DNA of 64,000 nucleotides, from positions 844,191-908,190 of the forward strand of contig VWZX01019989.1 in assembly GCA_013399015.1 (NCBI GenBank), given 5' to 3'. Both the position numbers and the translations under genes were made by a program. The DNA is from Galbula dea (Eukaryota; Chordata; Aves; Piciformes; Galbulidae). Below are positions 50,076 to 62,108 of this stretch, in pieces. How positions within the stretch are numbered: position 1 is the first letter of the stretch; each line of letters begins with the position of its first letter. Under the pieces are notes generated by a model. The model did not search any database and had not been told where the DNA came from. It worked only from the letters and a program-made list of their open reading frames with translations.

Positions 50076-50111
50076 GGAATATTCCATACCATATGACGTC
50101 AGATATAAAAG
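50076..50111 (+). promoter_or_regulatory. CRE + TATA promoter-like cluster
   Basis: In 36 bp there are a perfect palindrome GGAATATTCC (50076-50085), an E-box CATATG (50090-50095), a full palindromic CRE TGACGTCA (50094-50101) and a TATA box TATAAAAG (50104-50111) reading rightward. An initiator-like CATTCATC follows about 30 bases downstream of the TATA box. This looks like an inducible core promoter for a plus-strand transcript, but no recognisable gene follows. The first ATG downstream (about 50152) opens a 4-codon frame, the next (50209) an 81-codon frame with no known features. Confidence 0.4.
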
Positions 50112-51299
50112 CTGAGGCACGGAGCAGGGGAGTGGGCATTCATCGGCTAATGACTGCCTCCTGAAGACTGCAGCCCTGCTTCTCGGGAGTGGCCGACCAT
50201 CGCTGCTCATGGGAGGTAGAGGTACAGGTAGTGCAATTTGTCACCAGACCAGCTTTCTGCTCATCATGAGGTTTTCTGAGCACAGCTTGCACTCCACTGG
50301 TGGGGACTTTATCCTCCAAAGAGCTCAGATCACACCTAGGCCTCAAAACATCGAACCAGATTTCAGAGGTACCTGTGGAAAATTGCGTGTTTCCTTTCCT
50401 GCTTTTGATATGAAAAATATTGTAACCACCAGAAGCAGAACTCCAAGGGGTTAAATTATCTGGAAAATACAGGTGCTTATCTAATACCTCGTCTACTCAG
50501 AAAATAGTGTACAGGCCCATGAATGATGGACACCAGAGAATTTGACCCTAAGCTGTTCTTATAGACCAGCTAGTAGTACCCACATGTTGCAGCCCTTCAA
50601 AAACATATTTAAAAGTCACCATTCCTGCAGCAGGTGCAGCTGGGCTGGATAAGAGAATCCGATTTAGATTGTAATGATCCTGCAAACTACAGAAAGGCAC
50701 TTGGACATGTCTGACTTCTAAGGCCAACCAGTTTTTCAATCCAGTTTGCTTTCACGAGCTGAGGGAGGGCAGGACTACTTCTTTTGACACAATGCAGGTT
50801 GATCTCATCTCATACACTTACAGCGTCAGATAGCAGGAGATTGTTACCAGGTCTCAGAATCACACTTGAAGAAAGGAACAAGTAACTACTGAGTGATTCT
50901 CATTTCTGGAGAAAATTCAGGTATGGATACGGTCACATGTTAATTTATCAGAGGGAAAGGCATTTTTCTCAGAAGCAACCTGAACTGGAAGACAGAGGCT
51001 AAAATCCTCTCCTGTGGTCAAACTTTACCCTAGGCATAGGGTGGACGTCAGGTCAGGTCTCCTGCAGGGACAGCCTGCCTCCCCTCCCCAGTCACTGAGG
51101 CTGTTTCACACCTTTATGCTAATGGTACTCTTTGGCCATATAACACATGGCACTTAAACTACATTGCATTGGCATTTCCAGCAAGGAGCACGTACAAAGC
51201 CGACGATTTGGCACGGTGACTTCGTCTGGAGCTCTGCTGATGTAGGCAAGGTGAGGATCTGACCCTATGTCTGGTGACTACAGCAAGGGCTCAGGTTGG

Positions 51300-51410
51300 G
51301 ACATTGTCTTCCCAGCACTGCTGCTGATTTGCTTAGCCATCTCATTTTGGGTATAACTAACTGAAACTCTGAAATTCAGTTACTTCATCTGCCAAGGGCA
51401 GGTAAATTTA
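51300..51410 (+). repeat. MIR-like SINE fragment (weak)
   Basis: GCACTGCTGCTGATTTGCTT, then AACTGAAACTCTGAAATTCA and TTACTTCATCTGCC resemble the 3' half of MIR ('gctgctgacttgctgtg ... cctcagtttcctcatctg'). Highly diverged, so the call is tentative. Confidence 0.35.
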
Positions 51411-52029
51411 TTTCAGGGCCAATATTGTGATCTTGCCTGTGGTTGCTGTGTTCCATTACAGGCTCTAATGCATTTAAAAATCCTTCAGTGAAACCATGTA
51501 AATACAGTTATTATTAACTCCATATTCATAGTAATACCTTAGGCAGAACTCACCAAACACAAGAAAACAGTCTATAAGAGACAGCTTTTCTTCAAAGAAA
51601 GAAATGTGTTTATTCCTCCCTTGAAGCAAAAGTGAGAGAAATACAATGGGATAAGTTCTTCCAATTGCCAGTCAAATAGAGAAAATAAAAATGAACTAGT
51701 TTATGTTAGCATTGCTGTCATTCAAAAGGGCATTTACAGTACTAGATTTTTTCCCTATTATCTTGAATATATTTATTCTCTCTGGCCATATATTATTGAA
51801 TATGTTGCCTAGACAGAACTAGGGAGCTTCTGTAGGTGGAATAGCTGTACATCTGGAATGCAATCTTGGCTTTTTTGGACAAATACAACATCCTAAAAAA
51901 AAAAATAGTGTATTTATAAAGGAGGTAAGGATTGCTTGTCTTGCAGGTGAGAAAAGCACACTGCATTGCATAGAAGGGTTATGCTTGCATGTGTGTTTGC
52001 AGGTGTGGACCACAGAAAGCTGGTGTATG

Positions 52030-52814
52030 AGGATATAAGTTCAACAAGACCAAGTGTAAGGTCCTACATCTGGGTCGGGGCAATCCCAAGCACCGATACA
52101 GGCTGGGTGAAAATTGGCTTGAGAGCAGCCCTGAGGAAAGAGACTTGGGGATGCTGGTGGATGAGAAGCACAACATGAGCCATCAGTGTGTGCTTGCAGC
52201 CCAGGCGGCCAACCGTATCCTTGGCTGCATCAAGAGAAGTGAGGCTAGCAGGTCAAGGGAAGTGATTCTCCCTCTCTACTCTGCTCTTGTGAGACCCCAC
52301 CTAGAATATTGCATCCAGTTCTGGAGCCCCTATTACAAGAGAGATATGGGAGTGCTGGAGCGAGTCCAGAGAAGGGCCACGAGAATGATCAGAGGATTGA
52401 AGCACCTCTCCTATGAGGACAGACTGAGAGAGTTGGGGTTGTTCAGTCTGGAGAAGGCTCCGAGGAGACCTTATTGTGGCCTTCCAGTATCTGAAGGGGG
52501 CCTACAAGAAAGCTGGTGAGGCACTTTTTAGGAGGTCAGATAGTGACAGAACCAGGGGAAATGGATTCAAGCTAGAGAAGGGTAGATTTAGATTAGATAT
52601 TAGGAGGAAGTTCTTCACCAGGAGGGTGGTGAGACAGTGGAATAGTTTGCCCAAAGAGGTTGTGGAAGCCCCATCCCTGGAAGCTTTTAAGACAAGGCTT
52701 GATGGGGCCCTGGGCAACCTGGTCTAGGGGTTGGTGTCCCTGCCAGGCAGGAGGGTTGGAGCTAGATGATCTTTGAGGTCCTTTCCAACTCTGGCAATTT
52801 TATGATTCTATGAT
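52030..52814 (+). repeat. CR1 LINE, longest copy in the window
   Basis: Sense-orientation CR1 of nearly 800 bp ending in CAATTTTATGATTCTATGAT. It encodes the C-terminal part of the reverse transcriptase with motifs NRILGCIKRSEASRSREVIL, YSALVRPHLEYCIQFWSPYY, VQRRATRMIRGLKHLSYED, YLKGAYKK and WNSLPKEVVEAPSLEAF. The frame shifts between about 52455 and 52475 (EKAPRR reads out of frame before AFQYLKGAYKK resumes in another frame), so it is inactive. Confidence 0.95.
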
Positions 52815-53689
52815 ATGCACTCACCCCCTGCAGTGGGCAGAGTGTAGGAGGATGAACAGAATTGCCTGAGTCTCTGTACTGCAGGGAAAGTAAGAATTCC
52901 TATGAAGGATTTATGCTGTTCCAGCAAAGTAACTTCCTCACTTGAAGAAGAAGCCAGGTTTCTCACTGTCCTTTCTTCATTGGTACTGACAGCATTCAGT
53001 TCTTCAGTAAAGGCTAGTACTGGTTTTGTACTGAGGAATTATCACTAGGAAACAGGCTACCAAGCCTCCTAGCTCCTATTCATGCTCTTGGTCACAATCG
53101 CAGTTGCCTTTGAGTCATTTTTCTAAGAATTTGAGTGAACACTCATAGAATCAAAGCAGTTATTTAGTACACGAATGAGTTTGAAAATACAGTGACATGC
53201 ATGTTCACAAATACGTTCTAGAGAAGACATGTATGGGAGATGTCTGAGAAGACATTTGTGTGTGGTGTGTAATAATTATGTTTTCATTTGCACAGTGTCT
53301 CCTCCACACACAAGGGAATATAATGAAATGTAACTAAACCCATGTATCCTTATAAATAAAGGGAGAGAGAGAGTTTCATACAAAGGTTAAACAAAAAAAT
53401 CTGTTCAAAGCCACTCTGGGGATTAGAGGAACCAGAGTAAAACAAACATCCAGAACAAACTTTGAGGGGTTGCTTCAGGAAAAGCACGTGTGTGGGCGTG
53501 TGCCATCACATCTGCATATTCAATATGTCTTGCTGGGACAGCTCTGCAAAAATAGGAAGCTGGAAATTTTCAGTGTGGGAATTAGATGGAAGAATGTGAA
53601 CCATTCTAAACAAAACATAGTGAAGTTGCCAGCTGACTTGCTAAAATGCCAGTGCTCTCTAGGATCCCTTGAAATGGAGGAGAGGACTG

Positions 53690-53815
53690 GCCCTGCTGTT
53701 CAGGCAGTGGGTAGGGAGCCAGGAGAACTGGGCTGTATTCCTGGCTCTGCAACAAACCCAGCATGTGATGCTGGAAAGTCATTCAGCCCTAAGTTTCCAA
53801 AAATTGATTTCATGC
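53690..53815 (+). repeat. MIR-like SINE
   Basis: The stretch GGAGCCAGGAGAACTGGGCT, TATTCCTGGCTCTGCAACAA, GTGATGCTGGAAAGTCATTC and CCTAAGTTTCC parallels the MIR/core-SINE core in order ('gagtcaggagacctgggttctagtcctggctctgccac ... gtgaccttgggcaagtcact ... cctcagtttcc'). An ancient amniote repeat, moderately well preserved. Confidence 0.65.
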
Positions 53816-55328
53816 CTACACTTTCTGGGCACCTAGCGTGAGACAGGGTGAGCCCAAACGTCCAGGATTTTAAAGAAAGTTAAGCCACAGGTACTAACTT
53901 CCTGTCCATACAGAAGATACACCTGGGGGCTCAGATTCAGCACAGATGCAATGGGGCTAAAACCTGTGAAGCAATCTGAAATGCTACAAAGCTGCAGGTA
54001 TTACAGGATTACACAGACCTCTCACTTTGCCAAAGGGGAGACGCTACAAAAATGCCAAGGACTATTATTTAGTTACTCGCTGTCCCCTACATCCTGGCAG
54101 TCACTGCCATTCTATAAATATTTCCACAGGTTTCAATACATTTGAAGATACTTGTTTATATTTCCTGGTTCAGGGCATCAAGGAATAATCTTCTTACGAA
54201 AGGATTCAGTGTTCCAAAAGGAACATAAAGAATACAGACCAGGACTGCTGGCAAAAAGTGTGGAACAACAACACAGACAAGACTAGGAAAATACTAGATC
54301 TCAGGGGTGAAACAGTGGAAAGAAAGTGGCTGTTCCACATAATTTAGTCAGCATGTATGCTGGGGTGGGGGGAGGCGGGGGGAAGAGAAGGAGTAAAAGC
54401 AGTGTTTCTAGCTTACATTTTCATGTGCACACACTTTTTTTTTAAAAAACTTTGGAACCATCTGGACTAAAGAAAGTTGTGTTCTCACCCTACACGACAG
54501 GGTCTGGTCACACAGAAGATTATTTTACATTATGCTGTAGGCAAAGGATTATTGTGGTTTTCCTGAATGGTGTAGAAACAAGTTGAAAGAACAAGCATAT
54601 AATACAGATTTTGTTTTAGCCATTTATATTTCCATCTCCAACACCACGAACTCTGTACTTTCTTCCCACCCTGTTTACATCTGCCTTTCATTTTACCTCC
54701 ACATATTCAGAGAGGATTTCCAGGCAGATAAGATGCGTTGGTGAATATAGCAGTTTGAATGGGGTTTTAGCAAGCCCACATATACCCAAGGAAAGAAGCA
54801 AGAATAAAAGCAGTTTCTGAAAGGCACCTCCTTTTGCCACCACATCTCTGTGCATCCACTGGAGTTGCAGCAGGTAACTTCCAGAAAATCAGGGGAATTC
54901 AGCACCAACAGTTTCTGTGCTGTTACTTTTAGGAACAAGATGTTAAAGTAATCTTCCTTTGGCCAGAACTAATGCAAATCCTCCAGCATGTACAAAATTG
55001 TATTTTGTATCTTTATGCTGCTTTCCTACAAAACTTTTCAAGAACTACACAGCTACATCTGTGCCCTCCCTGGACTGAGCTTACCTTCTTGCAAGGTTAC
55101 CTCTAACTCTTGCTATGGCAAGAACATATGTATTACCCGTTCCTGGAGTTACTCCCGGGGCCCATGCGAGGCTCGACTAGAGAGGGACAAGCCCAGGTAC
55201 TGATACCTTTTCTTTCCTGGAGCCTCTGACAGAGGGGACAGCAAGAAGCTTCCTTGATAGCCAAATAATCCTTACTCACAAGCTGGCCAGTATTGCTACA
55301 TCTGCCTTGACTGCATGGAAACATTTAC

Positions 55329-55503
55329 GCATTGGAACAGGCTGCCCAGGAAAGTGGTGGAGTCACCATCTCTGGAGGTGTTTAAAAAACGCATAGATGA
55401 GGTACTTAGGGACATGGTATAGTGGTTGACGGTGATATGTTCACGGTTGGACTTGATGATCTTAAAGGTCTCTTCCAACCTTGATAATTCTGTGATTCTG
55501 TGA
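55329..55503 (+). repeat. CR1 LINE 3' fragment
   Basis: ATTGGAACAGGCTGCCCAGG, then GTGGTGGAGTCACCATCTCT, GGTTGGACTTGATGATCTTA, TCTCTTCCAACC and the tail ATTCTGTGATTCTGTG. Sense orientation, 5'-truncated; the same subfamily type as the copy at 3.5 kb. Confidence 0.92.
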
Positions 55504-58500
55504 TACCTTAAGCAGAGGAGAGGCTGCACCTGCTCTTCTCCAACCTCAGCCAAAGGCCAGAACATCTCCTCCATCTCAGGCTGAATGTGCTGGCTGCCAG
55601 ATGAGCTACACACATTGAGTCTCTGGCTATCTCTGCTGGGTTTTGAACTAAACAGCTGTTACAGAGGAAGATTTCACAAACCTGCTGCTGCAACAGGTAC
55701 CACACAGCATGTAGGACACACATGTTTCTACTGTGGCTGCAGGGGCTGCCCCATTTAGATCAAGTTGTAGAGGTCTCAGAGTTCAATCTCCAGGAACGGC
55801 TTATGAAAGCAATTACTGCCTGAAAGGTCTCTTTGTTTTTGTGCCACTGCTTTTAATAATAATTTTACATTAGATATTTTATTCCATCTCAATATTCTTT
55901 GGTACTGCTAATAAAGAAATGACAAAGCCTAACACTTAAAAAAGCACCCAATGCAATGAACTGCAAGTGCTGAGATTTGAGATTTTACACCAGGCCCTCC
56001 CACCACACTTTCCCTTTGATGACTTTAATCATTGAGAGCTGAGCTTTGTATAAGTCACAAAGGGTGTGACATGCATGGCAGAGTCCGAGAATCACCTGCG
56101 GCCAGGGGCCCAGGTCGCTTGCTCTAACCACCAGACAGTCCTGTCCCACAAGAGCAGATGAGGCATATATGATAGGTACAAGGCATTCAATGGAGTTGTC
56201 TGGACCATAATTTATTATTTTGTTCTTCAAGCAACCCTTTCATTTATGCTTGGTTTTATCTGTTACAACAGCAGCAGTTACTGGCCAATAGCAAAAACTG
56301 TGAACGTAATCCAGACCTCCCATGCTTTACATCTTCTGACCATTCCCCTTCATATCAGCATAGTTATATTTTTGTCAGCTACCACCTGACAAATAAAATC
56401 AAAACCTGAAGGAAATACCAAAGTCCCAAGGGCTTAAAATTAGAGCTGGAGTCTGCACTGAGACATCAGCTCTGAATTTTGCCCCAGCACCTAACTACAG
56501 ATTCATAGTATGCTGTATTTTGAATAAGCCATCCCCAATACCAGGAAACATACAGCAGATCAGAATTATGTTGTGCAGCAGGAAACATGTAATCTTAAAT
56601 ATAGTGTCTCATGTAGCACTTACTAGAGACATGATACCTGAAAAGTACAGAAAAATCACCAGGTTTTCATTTTTAAGGAAAGCGTCATGACAAAGCTCTG
56701 CATGCAAGAGGATCTTAATGTTACAATTATCAAATAACTCATCGATTGGTTACATTTGCTTCCTAATCTATGGTAAAAAAAACCCCCAACCAACAACAAA
56801 CAAACATGACCAGCATGACTTCCAAAGGGAATCCATTCATTTAATAGCCCTATCCTGATTTATATGTGTGTACACAGAGACACATATATACTCATGTATC
56901 TGAAATATGCACGTTACACATCTGTTCTGTCTACACTTCATTGCATAACTCTTAATAGAGATCTTTGTCATGTAATTATTGGTTGCATTCACAGAAGAGT
57001 TCTAGGGGATCATTTCTGCTTTACATTCAAGAAAGGAAAGGAATCTCTACAACACACAGCACAGCTTCTCTGACACCTTGCTAAGAGCAGAAAAGCTCTA
57101 CAGTAGTAGTCAGGAGTCCACTCAGTGTGAAACACTGATGAGTGCCACATTCTCCACAACAAACTGGGACCCTCATTTTGCTGAGCCATGTCAGAGGATG
57201 GTGGCTTAGCTGTCAGCAATGCAAAAGGACCAGTTTTATCTCATTCATACACAAAAAACATTCCCCAAACTGACTTTTACGAAGTTTCACTAAACCAACT
57301 TAAACCCAGTTTAAGACCATGGGTTGTATCAGGCTTAGTTCTTTTTTGTGGATATGCTTCAATATGGCCTGGAAGTCAATTTGTGAAGGACAACTGTCGT
57401 GTGGTTGACATTAGAACCTGAACCAGTCCCAAACCAGCATTAGCTGAACTACTCATTAAACCAGTTGCAGTTTTTTGAGAGAAGAAATTTCTCCCCTTCG
57501 CATACATCACAGTGAAACACTTTAAACTGAGATGTAGAGGTGGGCTGGACAAAAGGAGTGAAAACCCAACATCAGTCAGTCAAAGGAAATTAGCTAATGG
57601 ATTGTATCAGGCTACACCTCAAACAGCACCAGACTGCATCCTCCTGCAGCAGACCAGGGAGGCTGAGGCCATCCATGTCTTGTTTTTTTCAAGGGTGGGA
57701 AGTAAAGCACCACTGTTTTAAATGAAAGCTTAGATCTCCAGTGCTGTCTGCATGAATGAGGACCTCACTGGACTTCTACTTACCTAATTATCCCTTTGAT
57801 CATCATAGCTGTACCAAGTGGAGCATATGAATCTGAACTGTCTGTAGACCCCTACCCTGCAGTCTTCTCTGCTCCCTTGGATGAAGCTGCCTCTCATCTT
57901 TCAGGCACTGGCAAGTGGGACAGTGTGGTCAGGTGGGGCAATGGGAGGGATGAGTGACTGCTGGGCACAAGAGAAGGGAGAGGTGGAACACAGTCCCTCA
58001 AGGAGTCCTCAAGTTCATGGAAAGGAGTACACTCAGCTAGGCAAGGCAGGAAAATATGTTACTTTATGAATTAATTTAAGGTTCAATGGATCAAAGAAGA
58101 AGGAGAAGGGTTAGTGGACTACAGGCTTTATTGTTCAAGTGGTTTTGTGTTATGTCTATCCTACAGTCTCAGTGGCCGCTGTCCACAAGTGAGAAAAAGC
58201 TAAAGCCAAGCAGATTCCTATAGATAAATTCACAAGCTTTCCATTCTGTGGCTGAAACTATAAAAATGCAGAAAACACAGGAGTAGGGTGGCAGAAGAAA
58301 AAGAAGGGTAAGGAAGGACTGTGAATTTGTTACCTCTTAAATGATTAATTTGAGCAAAAATTTACCCTGTAAATTGAGAAGCAAAACCAACAAATAGCGA
58401 CAGACTGAGATCGGAGCTGCAGAAAGACCTGGTGGACTTTATGCCCCATGAAAGACACAGGACAGACAATGGTGCAGCTTTATCAGCACTAATTACTTCC

Positions 58501-61500
58501 AGTCAAGTGAGTTACGTGGATCCTCCTGAACCCCTGCCAAGCAAAACTGTCCAGCCTCTACTGAACACCGGTGTAATTGGGGGAAAAAAAAATTAAAAGA
58601 GAGACATTTAACTGGCAAGTACTTTCCAAAAGCAAAAGTGACTGTTGGGAGTTGCTCATGGGGCTGGAATGTGGGAGACAGTTCCAGGGGGACAGATCAG
58701 CTGTCAGAATAAATATGAGACAGGCATGGATTTTTCAATAAGATGCAGTTTATCACAAGGTGATTACAACCTCCTATTTATACCACATGAGAACATAAAA
58801 AAATGGCACACAGTTAGTTACTCCTGGAAACACAAAGTCAACTGAACAACCCTGTGATAAATCGTCACTTTTCATGCACTTTTATTTTGTCTTTCTAAAC
58901 CTCTATTTCCAAACATCTGTCGCTTAGATAAAGATAGCAGTAAAAATCTACTGGAAAAACACTTTCTGTTCCCCCTCAAAAAAAACCAACCACCCCAGAG
59001 TAGATTAGGATTATAAATCCAGGGCTGTTCCATTCAACACATAAATCTTAATTTTTCACAAGGAAGCAGTGACACTCGAAGTATGTAGCATGTGAGAAAG
59101 GGAACTTAAGGGCGTCTAAAAAAATGCATCATCTGTTTCTAACCTTTATTTGTTACGCACAAACAGGCATCACAGACACAGCACACGAAGACATAAACTA
59201 TTTCAGGTAAGCTTTTATGCCTTAAAAAGCACACTTTGCCCCCCTCCCCCAAACGTGGTTTGAAAACTTAGATAGAGGAAATACCACATTATTTCCATGG
59301 TAAGATTCTGCAGTTGAATTTGGGATAATACAGTAAAAGACTTCATTAGCACTCTCTCAGAATGACTTGTATAACTTGCTTGTAGCTTTGCCAGTTATGA
59401 GTAATGCAACAATCACTAAGATACACCAACACCACCTTTGTACCACATTTCTTTCACACATTGCCTGATGCCTACTGGATTGAACCTACTCATAAGCAGT
59501 CCTGCTGCCCTCAGCCAAGCAATCCTCACTGGGGCTTGCCCACACAGCACCTTTCACCTGCTCCTCACTTCATGGAAATTCTCCTTTTTGGTCGTGACCT
59601 TTACGAATAGTCTCAGCTGAGCAGATCTGCAGTGCAACTGCTCAGCAAAATCTATTGCCCCTAATCTTTTTCTTATTAAGCCAATGGTTAACCATCCCCA
59701 GCCCCCACCAGGACAGTCCAAAACTAAATAAATAATGCAACGAAGTTAATTTGTACTGGGTCACACCTCAGTACAGCATCTGTGTGGGACTGCAGCTCCA
59801 CAGTCATTAAAACCAGGTCTACTCATTGCTGGATCACTCGGGAGCACAAATTCAATCGGGACCAGGCCAAGGCACGTGATGGAGCTTCTGCTGAATGAGC
59901 CAGGGTGCAAAACAGGGAGCCAACACCAGCTCTACACTGGCTGTGTGCCAGCCACAGGGATGCAGACGATACCTGATCTGGCTGGAGCTGTGTACAGTGA
60001 TACCTGATCCAGCATAAAGTCTGCTAGTAAAAAGTTAACCTGTCAAAAACTTCTTGAATTAACTTGAGCAGGCAGAGTGAATGAATACCAGGTCAGCACT
60101 TTACATCATGCAGCCACCCCACTTCTGAGCCAATACTAGGAGCTGTATTGCTGGCTTTTCTGTGTTGCCAAACCACAGTCTAATACCGATAGTGATGCTT
60201 ATATGCATGGGGATCTCATTGCAAGATCAGGGCCTCTAAGTTCTCCAACTTGCATTGCCTCCAACTTAAAGCAAAAAGGAAAGGAAAACCCAAAACTAAA
60301 TCTAAACTTTTAACCTCTAAGTAGTCCACAGAGTCTACTAATATGGAATCTGTACATGAAGATGGAGCCATGGGTGTTTCTGTAGCAGATAAATTTAGAT
60401 GACGATTAAAGTAGAGCCTATTCCTTCAGGTTAGTGAAAGACTCAGTACAGCAAACATGTCAGTAACTAGGCTGATTTTTGTAGTATTTCAGCAATCCAA
60501 ACAGTATTAAAAATGCGCCCTGTCGTGTTGAACAAATGTGAACTTTATTTTTTTCCTTACAGCCCTTTGGCACAGAACAGCAGTCCTGCTCTTTTGAAAC
60601 TGTTTTGAAAAGCCTTACCTGATCTCTAGTAGAACTTAACCCATTTTTAACACTGCTGCAATACCATCCAGTGTCGAATTGTGCAGTTACCATTACATGA
60701 GGCTACAAGCACATAGGAAATGTCTATATCAAATGTTCTTTCTTGAAATTGCTGGAAATTACTGTTTATGTAAGTACTTAAATACTTTCAGAGCCAGTTC
60801 AAGGAGGCCACTAGCTGAAACCCATTTCCAGAAGTTTCTCCATTTCCCATCACAGAGGCCCTAAAATGCTCTACCCAGATTTCTAGCAACCTCGACAGTC
60901 ACCCACATCTCCGAGCTATTTCCAGCCAGGCTCCTATCACTTCGGCAGGGATGCCTAGACAGGGTGTTCCCAAATTTTGGTCCTCAAGGCCATCGGGCAG
61001 TCTCAAGGACAAGCAGCAGATTGCAGCAGCTTGCACTCCAGCACTCACTGGCCAGGCAGTGGCCTGCTTTCCCCTTTCTGCCCTGTACAGCAGCATGAAC
61101 CCCTGTGCCTCCTCACAGGGTCCGGCGGCCCAGGGCTCTCCAAAGATCTCATGGGTTTCTTTACCTGCCGGCCCAACGCGGCCGTCGGCTAACCCCGACA
61201 CTGAGGCGTACCAGTGGTAGGCCTCTGGGGCGAGTAGGGATGCCTGAAGCGAGAGGGCTAGCTGGACGGCGGCGCGGTGCCGAACTGAAGTGGGGCTGGA
61301 CCCTCATCACGGGGCGCTCCGCCACCCCTACCCAGGCGGGGACAAACCACCCGAGGGTGGTAACACAGCGCCGAGCCACCACCTCTCCACAACGACAGGG
61401 CGGGAAGGTAGATGCCTCGGCCACCCCCGGCGGGCAGGGCGAGGAGACCTGAGAACCCCAGGTGCACCCGGCCGAGGAGCGGCGAGGACGAGCTGGGGAC

Positions 61501-61863
61501 GCAGGCAGCAGGGCGGCGCCGCGGCGCAGCAACGGTTAACGGCGAGGCGCAGCGAATGGGCCGCGCTGTTTCCACGGCGACAGCTCGGAGTGTTCCGGAT
61601 CGTACCATTGCGCAAGCGGCGCAGGGGGAGGGGATGTGGGGGACGGGAGGAGGACGGGAGAAGGGCGGGGGGAACGCGAGGGGCGCCGCCGCCGCCAGGC
61701 CCGGCCCAGCGCCACCTCCTCCCTCTTTCCCTCGCTCCCTCCCTCCTTTCCCTCGCCTCGCCGCACCTCCTCCCCCTCCTGCCCGGCCGGAGCGCGGCGC
61801 CGGGGCCCAGCAGCGAGCGGCGCGCGGCGGAGCGGAATAGGCGGCCGGCGGCGGCCGGGCCCG

Positions 61864-61983
61864 NNNNNNNNNNNNNNNNNNNNNNNNNNNNNNNNNNNNN
61901 NNNNNNNNNNNNNNNNNNNNNNNNNNNNNNNNNNNNNNNNNNNNNNNNNNNNNNNNNNNNNNNNNNNNNNNNNNNNNNNNNNN
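61864..61983. other. Assembly gap (120 Ns)
   Basis: A run of 120 undetermined bases inside extremely GC-rich sequence, 125 bases upstream of the FBXL14 ATG. GGC/CGG-rich sequence flanks both sides, the usual reason for a drop-out. The 5' UTR and promoter are therefore incomplete here; true length unknown. Confidence 0.99.
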
Positions 61984-62108
61984 CGGCGGCGAGGAGGAGC
62001 GCGGCACGGCGCGGAGCGGAAGGCGGGCGGGCCCCGAGCGGAAGCGGGCCGGGCCCGTCGGCGAGGAGGAGCGCGGCGCCGGCGGAGGCGGCCGGGCGCG
62101 GGCGTGCG

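Larger units (their letters stand above)
41501..61100. other. Head-to-head intergenic region, WNT5B to FBXL14
   Basis: About 20 kb between two divergent genes. I recognise no protein-coding exon. Contents: an AT-rich homeobox-motif block (42.95-43.08 kb), an old LINE piece (48.8 kb), a promoter-like CRE/TATA cluster (50.1 kb), a MIR-like piece (51.3 kb), a long CR1 (52.0-52.8 kb), a MIR-like SINE (53.7 kb), a G-rich patch (54362-54382) and a CR1 tail (55.3-55.5 kb). From 55.5 to 61.1 kb I see only unique AT-rich sequence. A distal non-coding WNT5B exon could be hidden here. Confidence 0.6.

Noticed and set aside
54362..54382. G-rich patch as a G-quadruplex
   Set aside because: Runs are G4, G6, G2 and G6 with one-base loops; the third run is too short for a standard four-tract quadruplex, so evidence is weak.
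56040..56150. Possible tRNA-like or small RNA gene
   Set aside because: No B-box (GGTTCGAATCC type) or cloverleaf could be found here; no tRNA, rRNA or snRNA gene was recognised anywhere in the window.
61290..62108. In-frame N-terminal extension of FBXL14 across the N gap
   Set aside because: The frame is open only because of GC richness and an unknown gap of arbitrary length; FBXL14 proteins begin at METHISCLFPELL.
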